Shown piece after piece: positions 26,215-33,503 of a stretch of 64,000 bases of DNA. A program made the position numbers and the translations under genes. This DNA is from Verrucomicrobiota bacterium. GTDB taxonomy: Bacteria; Verrucomicrobiota; Verrucomicrobiia; Chthoniobacterales; Terrimicrobiaceae. The notes beneath the pieces are model-generated. The model searched no databases. It had not been told where the DNA came from and worked only from the letters and a program-made list of their open reading frames with translations. Location: assembly GCA_017305195.1 (NCBI GenBank), contig JAFKMU010000037.1:1-64000 (forward strand), given 5' to 3'. Every line of letters begins with the position of its first letter. Position 1 is the first letter of the stretch.

Positions 26215-26796
26215 TTAGGGGGCGGCGATCTGCGTGATCTTGGAGCCGGTGAGGCCGAGTCCTGCCATCAGGCCGGTCTGGTTGAAGACGAAGGCGTAGA
26301 CATCCTGGGTAAGGGTGGTGGAGGTGTAGCTCTTGGCGAAGCCCTTGTCGGCGACGACCACGCTCGGCCCCGCTCCGATCTCAAAGCCCTCGGAGCGCTG
26401 GAGATAGTTCAGAGCTTTCTCGTTCATGAAGAAAAGGGCGTAGCCGTAGTCTTGCAACCCAGCCTGGAGGCCGTAGGAGAGAGCGGTGGTATTATAAACA
26501 CCAGCAGGGATGCCGTGGCGGAAAAGCACGCCGTTTCCGGCGGCGGCTCCATAGATGAACCCTCCTTTGACCACGCTGGGAAAGACGAGCACGGCGACCG
26601 CCTGGCGGCTTACGTAAGCGGCTGATGGGTTTTGTGAGACCAGAGTCTGGAGAGCATTGCGGGCGTTGGTTTCCAGCATCTGCTTGCCTGGTCCGCGAGA
26701 CTGGAAGAATGCGCAGCCGTTGAAGCCGAACATGAGCGCCATCGCGGCGAGCGGAGTTCCGATACGGGTGAAGCAACGACGAAGATCAGGCATCAT
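26215..26796 (-). CDS. YSC84/SYLF-domain lipoprotein
   Basis: About 193 residues from MMPDLRRCF. The signal segment ends at FNGC, a lipobox, so it is probably a lipoprotein. The body shows the SYLF/YSC84 pattern: AVAVLVFPSVVKGGFIYGAA, a GVLF segment, SYGLQAGLQ and a C-terminal GLTGSKI. Eukaryotic relatives bind phospholipid; bacterial ones are mostly uncharacterised envelope proteins. The first gene of a three-gene minus-strand run. An alternative start lies ten codons upstream. Confidence 0.8.
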   Translation of the reverse strand: MMPDLRRCFTRIGTPLAAMALMFGFNGCAFFQSRGPGKQMLETNARNALQTLVSQNPSAAYVSRQAVAVLVFPSVVKGGFIYGAAAGNGVLFRHGIPAGVYNTTALSYGLQAGLQDYGYALFFMNEKALNYLQRSEGFEIGAGPSVVVADKGFAKSYTSTTLTQDVYAFVFNQTGLMAGLGLTGSKITQIAAP

Positions 26797-27000
26797 GAAC
26801 CGGCGAGATAAACTCTTGGCGTGCAATTATTACATCATTTCCGTCCAAAAGCTATCCGATTCGCGCAACCAGTGGAGCGCCCGGGAGTGCTCCTGCGCCC
26901 TTTCTTAGCAGGCATTCCTTGCGCGGACGAATCTCGTTAGGTCAGAAGTTCCCCTGGCGATGGAGGGCTTTCTCCATGCGCCGGGACGCGTGAGGGTTGC

Positions 27001-27657
27001 CTACCGCCAGGTGAACCCGACGGCCTCCAGCCATGCCCTGGCCAGAGCGAGATGGCCGACGTAGCCGGGATGGATGCGATCCCAGGCGATGGCCATGGGA
27101 TGGGTGTGCTGGCAAAGACGGTCAAAGGCCGCCTGGAAATCGACCAGCACAGCGTCGTACTCGGCTGCGAGTTTGCGAACGATGCGGCCATACTCATCCA
27201 TGCGCTGGCGCATGGGGTCGGCGAGGTTGGGTTCGATGAAGAACGGGGTGACGAGGACGAGGCCCTTGACGCGCGGGCGGGTCTGGTCGAGGAGCGAGCG
27301 GTAGGTCGTCTCGTATTCGTCTGGAGGCACGGCATTTTCCGGCCGGAGCGGGATGTCAAACTGCCGCCACACGTCATTCACCCCGATGGCGATCGAGACC
27401 CAGTCGGGCTGCAGGTCGAGGACGTCGGTTTGCCAGCGGGCGGCGAGATCGCGCACGGTGTTGCCGCTGTTGCCGCGATTTACGACCCGATAGCGGCGCT
27501 CGGGATGCCACACTTGCAGGCAGGCGTTGACGAGGGCTGCATAGCCATTGCCGAAGCCTGGCGCACCCCATGGAGTGCTCTCCCCGGAGGGATCGCGGCC
27601 AGCGTCTGTGATGGAATCGCCGATGAGGACGATCTTGGAGTTTTCTGAGATTTGCAT
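27001..27657 (-). CDS. SGNH/GDSL-family hydrolase
   Basis: A 218-residue esterase-type hydrolase starting MQISENSKIV. Block I is GDSIT with nucleophile S15, block II the Gly in GNSGNT, block III GVND, and block V D-x-x-H in DRIHPG. There is no signal peptide. Substrates of such cytoplasmic enzymes include acetylated sugars. It is divergent from the LacI-type regulator 172 bp away. Confidence 0.88.
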   Translation of the reverse strand: MQISENSKIVLIGDSITDAGRDPSGESTPWGAPGFGNGYAALVNACLQVWHPERRYRVVNRGNSGNTVRDLAARWQTDVLDLQPDWVSIAIGVNDVWRQFDIPLRPENAVPPDEYETTYRSLLDQTRPRVKGLVLVTPFFIEPNLADPMRQRMDEYGRIVRKLAAEYDAVLVDFQAAFDRLCQHTHPMAIAWDRIHPGYVGHLALARAWLEAVGFTWR

Positions 27658-27829
27658 TTGGAAAGGGAGAAGGCTGCCAGCGGGTCTGATTCGCGAAGTG
27701 CGGGCGTTTGGCGGATGCTTAGGATATCGGGCCGGGAGGGGCAATGATTTTTACGAAATGCCGCAGGTTGGAAGATAAATCCTTGCAGAGTGAAGGAGGT
27801 GAGGACTGAAATGGGAAATCCTCCCGGCG

Positions 27830-28867
27830 ATGAATGGCAAAGTAACCCAGCGAGATATAGCGAAAGAGGCGGGAGTCTCTCATGTGACTGTCTCGCTTGC
27901 GTTGCGCGGTCATCCTGGCATTCCCGCGCAGACCCAAAATCGGATCAAACGGATTGCCGATGCCATGGGCTATGTGCCCGATCCGATGATGAGCGCGCTT
28001 TCCAGTTATCGGAAGATGCAGAGGCCGCAGGCCTTTCAGGCCAACATCGCCTGGATCAATAATTTCAAGGCGCCGGGCGACCTCTATCGGTACGATTTCA
28101 ATGAATACTACGAGGGGGCGCGGCAGCGGAGCCGGGAGTTGGGGTACCAGCTGGAGGAGTACCGCGTCGCGGAGGCGGGGGAGGACTGGCGTCGGCTCAA
28201 GAGAGTATTGGTGAATCGTGGCGTGCAGGGCGTTCTGCTCGCTCCGTCGGAGAATCCCAACGCAAAGTTCGATCTCGATCTCGCCACGTTCTCAGCCGTG
28301 CGCCTCGGCTATAGCTACAGTCATCCGGTCCTGCACACGGTGGCCAACATGCAATTTACCACAGCCTACAGCGCGGTGGAAAACCTGGCGCGACTCGGGT
28401 ACCGGCGCGTCGGTTTCGTGCTCGGCGAAGATGTGCAGGTTCGCACGGGACAGCGATTCGTCGGGGGGTTCAAGGCCGCCCAGTCGCTGCTGGCAAAGAA
28501 AGACTGCATCCCCATGCTTTCCTTGAAAGAAAACGGCGACATTCCCAAACAGGTGGCCGCCTGGAACCGCAAACACCGCCCGGATAGCATTGTCAGCCTT
28601 CACGGCATGTGGAGATATGGGCAGTTGCTGGAGGCCGGGCTGGAGATTCCCGATCACATCGGGTATGCGGACATGTCCGTGCCTGCCAATGAAAGCTTCC
28701 TCAGCGGCGTGTGCCAGAACTCCCGCGAGGTGGGAGTCCGCGCGGTGGACCTGCTCGTCGGAATGATCCATCGCCAGGAGAAAGGCATCCCCGAGCACTG
28801 TGCGCATCTGCTTATCGACGGCTATTGGATCGAGGGAAAAACGGCCCGGCAGGTCTCGTTTTGTTAA
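27830..28867 (+). CDS. LacI-family transcriptional regulator
   Basis: A 345-residue protein with an N-terminal LacI helix-turn-helix (TQRDIAKEAGVSHVTVSLAL, about residues 6-25) and hinge region, then a periplasmic-binding-protein-like effector domain. The gene heads the sugar cluster extending to 38.2 kb. A 16-bp motif beginning at its stop codon recurs in front of the PEP-CTERM gene at 33504, which makes both sites candidate operators. The sensed sugar is unknown. Confidence 0.9.
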   Translation: MNGKVTQRDIAKEAGVSHVTVSLALRGHPGIPAQTQNRIKRIADAMGYVPDPMMSALSSYRKMQRPQAFQANIAWINNFKAPGDLYRYDFNEYYEGARQRSRELGYQLEEYRVAEAGEDWRRLKRVLVNRGVQGVLLAPSENPNAKFDLDLATFSAVRLGYSYSHPVLHTVANMQFTTAYSAVENLARLGYRRVGFVLGEDVQVRTGQRFVGGFKAAQSLLAKKDCIPMLSLKENGDIPKQVAAWNRKHRPDSIVSLHGMWRYGQLLEAGLEIPDHIGYADMSVPANESFLSGVCQNSREVGVRAVDLLVGMIHRQEKGIPEHCAHLLIDGYWIEGKTARQVSFC

Positions 28868-28878
28868 ACTGAGTAAAT
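28863..28878 (+). promoter_or_regulatory. Candidate LacI operator, copy 1
   Basis: GTTAAACTGAGTAAAT overlaps the lacI stop and lies 60 bp before the CBM gene. It matches copy 2 at 33441-33456 at 14 of 16 positions, and the flanking TT is shared. Copy 2 has perfect GTTTA/TAAAC half-sites. Confidence 0.55.
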
Positions 28879-28916
28879 GGATTTCCTTTTGTAGGAAAGA
28901 AGGGGGTGAAGTAGCC

Positions 28917-28938
28917 TGATTCTAACACTTAGGAATCA
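28917..28938 (+). other. Hairpin reaching the start codon of the CBM gene
   Basis: TGATTC (28917-28922) and GAATCA (28933-28938) form an inverted repeat, extended inward by TAA/TTA with one bulged G. The A of the ATG is in the stem. It could affect translation initiation; no function is shown. Confidence 0.35.
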
Positions 28939-29582
28939 TGAAAAGCACCGTCCCCCCAATGCGCGGCATGGCCGCACTCGTTCTCATGGCTTCGTTTGCG
29001 CTCGTCTGCCCCAAGAGCCTGGCCGCCGACAATCTGGTCGAGAATGGAGATTTCGAATCCGGCCTTGACGGATGGGAGTTATTTATTGGTCCGGAGTTCA
29101 GAGACGCTGGCGCCGTAGCCACGGCGGAAACCACGCGGGAGGCGGCGCATGAAAGCACGGCCGCAGCGGAGGTGAAGACGGATCTGCCAATACGATACGG
29201 GATCTCGACCACACGCAAGTATCTTATCCCGGTGGAAGCCGGTGCGAAATACCGGATCAGCGGCTGGGTGAAACTGGCGGATGGCGCGGAGGCCCAGCCG
29301 GGACGTGCGGCGATCTATATTCGTCTCGGATTGATGCAGGACCAGAACAAGCCGACGCAGGACCCGCAGGGCAACATCCATGTCGGGCTGAAGGGGCAGG
29401 TCGTGCGGACGCCCGACTGGAACCAGCTCATCGTAACGAAATTGCCCTTCGACTGGACGAAGATCGAGTCCGAGGTGGAAATCCCGGACGGTCACTCGTA
29501 CGTGGCGATCGGTCTCTTTGTTGACCGCATCAAGGGCGCGGCTTACTGGGACGATATCGTTTTCGAAAAGGTCTCCAATTAA
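28938..29582 (+). CDS. Exported carbohydrate-binding-module protein (CBM4/9-like)
   Basis: A 214-residue protein with a signal peptide (to LAADN) followed directly by NLVENGDFESGLDGW, the usual opening of CBM4/9-type beta-sandwich domains. It closes with AYWDDIVFEK, also typical. There is no catalytic domain, so it is probably a stand-alone binding protein for a polysaccharide or oligosaccharide. First gene after the LacI regulator, preceded by a candidate operator. Confidence 0.8.
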   Translation: MKSTVPPMRGMAALVLMASFALVCPKSLAADNLVENGDFESGLDGWELFIGPEFRDAGAVATAETTREAAHESTAAAEVKTDLPIRYGISTTRKYLIPVEAGAKYRISGWVKLADGAEAQPGRAAIYIRLGLMQDQNKPTQDPQGNIHVGLKGQVVRTPDWNQLIVTKLPFDWTKIESEVEIPDGHSYVAIGLFVDRIKGAAYWDDIVFEKVSN

Positions 29583-29585
29583 GCT

Positions 29586-29611
29586 GGCGTCGCTCCCGGC
29601 GGAGCGTCGCC
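29586..29611 (+). other. Intercistronic hairpin between CBM gene and galM
   Basis: Two 11-bp arms (29586-29596 and 29601-29611) pair with a single mismatch around a 4-nt loop. There is no T-run. It probably protects or attenuates the upstream transcript rather than terminating it. Confidence 0.45.
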
Positions 29612-29629
29612 GAGCCTTCTCCTCCCCCC

Positions 29630-30760
29630 ATGAAAACCGTTTCTTCGCAATTCCGGGCGGCCCTGCTTGCCCTGTGCGGTGCGCTGGCTATCCCCGTGCT
29701 CGCCGCCGGGTCGGCTGGGACGCCCAAGGTCGAAGTATTCGGGAAAATGCCGGCCGGCCGTGAGGTGCACCGCTACGTGCTGACGAACAAAAGAGGGATG
29801 AGCGTGGAGCTGACGGACTACGGAGCATCCATCCTGGCGATTCGCGTTCCGGACAGGAAAGGGACGATCGCGGACGTGGTGCTCGGATACCGGCGCCTGG
29901 GCGGATATCTGGCCGTGACCAACCCCGACATGGGCGCGACGGTCGGCCGGTTTGCGGGGCGGATCGTAAATGGGCGGTTCGACCTTGATGGCAGGACGTA
30001 TTGGCTGACCCGAAATGACCGTGGCAATCATACCAACGGGGGTGCGCGGGGTTTCAGCCGCGAGTTATGGAATGGTGCGGTGGTGCCCGGGGCTAATGCG
30101 ATATGCTTTCAGCGCCGCAGCCCGGAGGGAGAGGAAGGATACCCTGGCAGGCTCGATGCCTCGGTGACGTATCGGCTGGAAGACGACAATGCCCTGCGCA
30201 TCGACTATCGGGCGGTGACGAATCGTCCCACGATCATCAATCTGACCAATCACGCGTATTTTGACTTGTCCGGAAACGGCGGCGGTGTGAGGGGTCAGCT
30301 CTTGCGGGTGAAGGCCGATGCCTATCTGCCTCAGAGGCTTGACGGAGCGCCGACGGGGGAGGTGGCAACGGTGAAGGGAACCTCGTTTGACTTTCGGCGG
30401 GAGCGTCTCATCGGGCGATGCCTGCCGGAGAATCCCGGCCAGCCCGGAGGATACAACCACACGCTGCGGCTCGACCGGGACAGGGACGGGCTGGTCTTTG
30501 CGGCAGAGCTTCGCGATCCTGCGAGCGGACGCAGCCTCAAGGTCCTCACGACCGAGCCTGGTCTTCACCTCTACACTGGCAATTATTTGAACTTCGCGGG
30601 AAACGGGAAACCCGGGCGAAGCTATCGCCCCTATGAGGGAGTGTGTCTGGAGACGCAGCATTTCTCAGATGCGCCGAACCAGCCCGGATTTCCCTCCGTG
30701 GTGCTGAAGCCCGGCGAGGAATACAAAAGCACGACGGTTTATGCCTTCGGAATCCGGTAA
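29630..30760 (+). CDS. galM: Exported aldose 1-epimerase (galactose mutarotase family)
   Basis: A 376-residue protein with a signal peptide (to AAGSA), so it acts outside the cytoplasm. Family motifs: GASILAIRVPD, GRFAGRI, the catalytic His in TNHAYFDLSG, and the catalytic Glu in CLETQHFSDAPNQP. It interconverts sugar anomers. Its place between the CBM and pseudopilin genes suggests service to a periplasmic sugar-release step. Confidence 0.92.
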   Translation: MKTVSSQFRAALLALCGALAIPVLAAGSAGTPKVEVFGKMPAGREVHRYVLTNKRGMSVELTDYGASILAIRVPDRKGTIADVVLGYRRLGGYLAVTNPDMGATVGRFAGRIVNGRFDLDGRTYWLTRNDRGNHTNGGARGFSRELWNGAVVPGANAICFQRRSPEGEEGYPGRLDASVTYRLEDDNALRIDYRAVTNRPTIINLTNHAYFDLSGNGGGVRGQLLRVKADAYLPQRLDGAPTGEVATVKGTSFDFRRERLIGRCLPENPGQPGGYNHTLRLDRDRDGLVFAAELRDPASGRSLKVLTTEPGLHLYTGNYLNFAGNGKPGRSYRPYEGVCLETQHFSDAPNQPGFPSVVLKPGEEYKSTTVYAFGIR

Positions 30761-30767
30761 GCAGATT

Positions 30768-31460
30768 ATGAGAATGAGACGATCATTGGCTTTCAGCCTG
30801 ATGGAGCTGCTGGTGTGCATCGGCATCATTGCGACTCTCGGAGTGCTGCTGTTCCCGACCTTCAACAATGTCCTGGCCAAAGGAAAGCAGACGACATGCG
30901 TCGGCAACCTGCGGCAGCTTTCGATGGCTTTCATTGCCTACCGCGGGGAGCATAACCAGTGCTTTCCCGGCGCCGGTCTGCCGCAGGAGGCGAATGGCCG
31001 CTGGATGCAGAAGGTGTCGCCCTATCTGGGACTGCCCGACTCCACGATGGCTAACAACGAGGCCTATTATCATCCCATCTTCTATTGTCCGATGGTGCCG
31101 CGTGAAGTTTACAGGAAGGGAGGGACCAAGGCGGGATGTGGCGTCTATGGAGCGCCGAGGTCGATTGTGACATTAAGCTCCGACCTGGGAGTCAATTATT
31201 TCAGTATCAAGGATCCCGCGAAGAAAGTGCTCCTGGCCGACAAGTCCTATCTCTCCTATCGCGGCTACGGCGGGGCCGGGCCGGGCCTGGACATGACGGC
31301 GGCCTTTCCAGCAGTGGCGGATGGCGCGGCGGCCAATCACCGGCCGGACAGTGATCCGAGAAAAGGCCCCGATGGTCCCGCCAACTATCTGTTTTGTGAC
31401 GGGCATGTGGAGACGTTGCTGGCCTGGCCGGGAGTCGACGCATTCAACGCTTCCAAATGA
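30768..31460 (+). CDS. Prepilin-type protein with H-X9-DG C-terminal motif (pseudopilin)
   Basis: A 230-residue protein beginning MRMRRSLAFSLMELLV, a type IV prepilin leader with the conserved Glu and an Ala where Gly is usual before the Phe. The N-terminal hydrophobic helix is followed by a globular region with CVGNLRQL, and the end carries NYLFCDGHVETL, the H-X9-DG processing-associated motif. Such proteins are abundant in Planctomycetes and Verrucomicrobia with PEP-CTERM proteins. The stop overlaps the next start (ATGA). Confidence 0.85.
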   Translation: MRMRRSLAFSLMELLVCIGIIATLGVLLFPTFNNVLAKGKQTTCVGNLRQLSMAFIAYRGEHNQCFPGAGLPQEANGRWMQKVSPYLGLPDSTMANNEAYYHPIFYCPMVPREVYRKGGTKAGCGVYGAPRSIVTLSSDLGVNYFSIKDPAKKVLLADKSYLSYRGYGGAGPGLDMTAAFPAVADGAAANHRPDSDPRKGPDGPANYLFCDGHVETLLAWPGVDAFNASK

Positions 31461-33352
31461 AACGAAATCCCTGGACCATTTTGTGGGCTGCGCCGCTGGC
31501 GTGCGGTTGTGTATTGGCTGTAGATCCCCCGGAGCCTGCGCGGCTCGAAGCGCTCAAACCCCGGATACAGGCCGGGCTGGAGGAGCTGGAAGCGGTCCAG
31601 AGTTCCCCGAAGGCCGATCCCGTCGTGAGGGAACTCGGTGCCGCGGCTCTCGCCTACATGATGGTTCAGCAGGACCCCATCAAGTCTCAGCGTGCCGTGG
31701 AGGAGGTCTTTGCCTTGCAGGAGATGGATCCTGCCAAACAAAACTACGGCAACGTCCCGTGGCAGAAGGGACGTCCAGAGATCGATGATCCGAATGCGAT
31801 CGAGTTTACTGCGCTGCCCCTGGCGGCGCTCTGTCTCAAGTACGGGGACCGTTTTCCTCCAGAAGTCCGTGAAAAGATGCAAGCCCGTCTCGGTGCCGCA
31901 TTGGTCGCGGTGAAGAATCACCCGGTGCCGGTGTGGTACACCAACATCTATCTGATGAATCTCGCCAACAAGATTCTCCTGGGCGAGTGCGTGGGTGATG
32001 CGGAGGCAGTGGCAAAGGGCCGCGGCGATCTGGAAAGGTGGCTGGAGTTTACGGGCCGGAATGGGATCACCGAATACAACAGCGCGGTCTACGCGGGAGT
32101 GCAGCTCGATGTGCTGCACACGCTGTATAATCTGGTGAAGGATTCCGGGATCAGGCAGCTCACGGGAAAGGCGCTGGATTATATCTGGACGGATGCAGCG
32201 GCGAACTATTTCCCTGCGGCGGAGGCCATGTCGGGAGCGAGCAGCCGTAGCTACAGCTTTCTGGGGCATGACCTGAATGTAAACCAGTACTACTATCTTT
32301 ATGGCTTTCAGAAGACCCTGCCGGGTCGCGTCGGAGGTCTGTGGGGTGAGATGTTTGCCTGGGCCAACGGAGTGTGGGGCGGCTATACGCCATCAACGGA
32401 AGTGAAACAACTGGCGGAGGAACCCGTGAAAGTGGTCCGGCAACGTGTCGGCGAAGAGGAGGGCAAGGACCGGTACAACTATATCACCCCTTCCTTTGCC
32501 CTGGGGACCTCGAGCTTTTTCTATGAACACCAGGACCGGCAGGTCTCGCTCATGCTGAACTCGCCGAAGAACCTCCCGGTAGTCAGCGTCGTCCTGGACC
32601 CCTTCAATGCGCCTTATGGAAAGGTGCGCATCCTCGAGACGCATGGTGGGCACTATAAAATCATGCATCTGCGCAACGAGATCTCGGCGGTGCAGGAAAA
32701 GGGAGCCGTCCTTGCGCTGATGAATCTCGCGTCGGAAGCGGCGAAGAAGATCGGCAGTTCCGTGGCGACCAATGTGATCCTGCCACTCCAGGCGGACGAG
32801 TTGTCCGTCGATGGGAAGCCGGTGAAATGGGGCCGGGAGGCGCTTCCTGTTTCCCAGGATAGCGTGATCGGAATCCGGGAGGGACGGAGCGCCGTGGCGA
32901 TCCGGCTCTTCCAAGCGGATCCCGCGATGGAGGGGCATCCTGTTTTATACCTGAGGAACGATGGGGCGCGGTATGGAGCTGGTCGGCTCGTCGCCTACCA
33001 CTCGCGCGGGAAGGACGGCATTACACCCGTGAAGATGCTGCGCAGCGGAGTCATCATTCTGGCCCGGGAGTGCGCAAGCGAGGAAGAGTTTGCGAAGTTC
33101 TTTCAGGAGGCGCGCAGCTGGACAATCACAGGCGCCATGGAGGGCGATGTGTGGAAGGTCACGGCTGCCGGCCCGTCGCCGAACGTGCCGGACTCGCAGC
33201 TTGCGTTAACCGCGGCTCTGGACATCCCGGGAAAGCATACGGCGCAGCGACTCGTGAATGGCCAGCCCTATGATGTGTCGCGCGTCTTCACGGTCAATGG
33301 GCGCGACCTGGCCGACCAGGTCCTGGCTCCGCAGGAGGCGTCCGCCGATTAG
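31457..33352 (+). CDS. Large secreted protein of unknown function in the sugar cluster
   Basis: A 631-residue protein with a signal peptide (MKRNPWTIL to LAVD). Residues about 25-290 are helix-rich with NIYLMNLANK and ITEYNSAVYAGVQLDVL. From about 300 on, the sequence looks beta-rich (SLMLNSPK, VILPLQADELS, AIRLFQAD). A helical toroid followed by beta-sandwich domains occurs in polysaccharide lyases and some hydrolases, and the cluster otherwise has no depolymerase, so an unrecognised lyase or hydrolase is a fair guess but unproven. It is translationally coupled to the pseudopilin. Confidence 0.6.
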   Translation: MKRNPWTILWAAPLACGCVLAVDPPEPARLEALKPRIQAGLEELEAVQSSPKADPVVRELGAAALAYMMVQQDPIKSQRAVEEVFALQEMDPAKQNYGNVPWQKGRPEIDDPNAIEFTALPLAALCLKYGDRFPPEVREKMQARLGAALVAVKNHPVPVWYTNIYLMNLANKILLGECVGDAEAVAKGRGDLERWLEFTGRNGITEYNSAVYAGVQLDVLHTLYNLVKDSGIRQLTGKALDYIWTDAAANYFPAAEAMSGASSRSYSFLGHDLNVNQYYYLYGFQKTLPGRVGGLWGEMFAWANGVWGGYTPSTEVKQLAEEPVKVVRQRVGEEEGKDRYNYITPSFALGTSSFFYEHQDRQVSLMLNSPKNLPVVSVVLDPFNAPYGKVRILETHGGHYKIMHLRNEISAVQEKGAVLALMNLASEAAKKIGSSVATNVILPLQADELSVDGKPVKWGREALPVSQDSVIGIREGRSAVAIRLFQADPAMEGHPVLYLRNDGARYGAGRLVAYHSRGKDGITPVKMLRSGVIILARECASEEEFAKFFQEARSWTITGAMEGDVWKVTAAGPSPNVPDSQLALTAALDIPGKHTAQRLVNGQPYDVSRVFTVNGRDLADQVLAPQEASAD

Positions 33353-33440
33353 CAAGACATTCGGATTTGATTGACGTAAGCCGCGTTTCCTAATCGAGGG
33401 TGGAGCACGATGGGTGGCGCGGCGAAATCTTTCCCGCTTT

Positions 33441-33456
33441 GTTTAACTGAGTAAAC
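33441..33456 (+). promoter_or_regulatory. Candidate LacI operator, copy 2
   Basis: GTTTAACTGAGTAAAC has 5-bp inverted half-sites GTTTA/TAAAC around ACTGAG and lies 48 bp before the PEP-CTERM gene. It matches the site at 28863-28878 at 14 of 16 positions. Two near-identical sites in the same cluster as a LacI gene make an operator likely. Confidence 0.6.
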
Positions 33457-33503
33457 GTTCGATTCGTCGACAAGGAATTTTCCGAGGCCTAGCGTGGGCG
33501 TGT

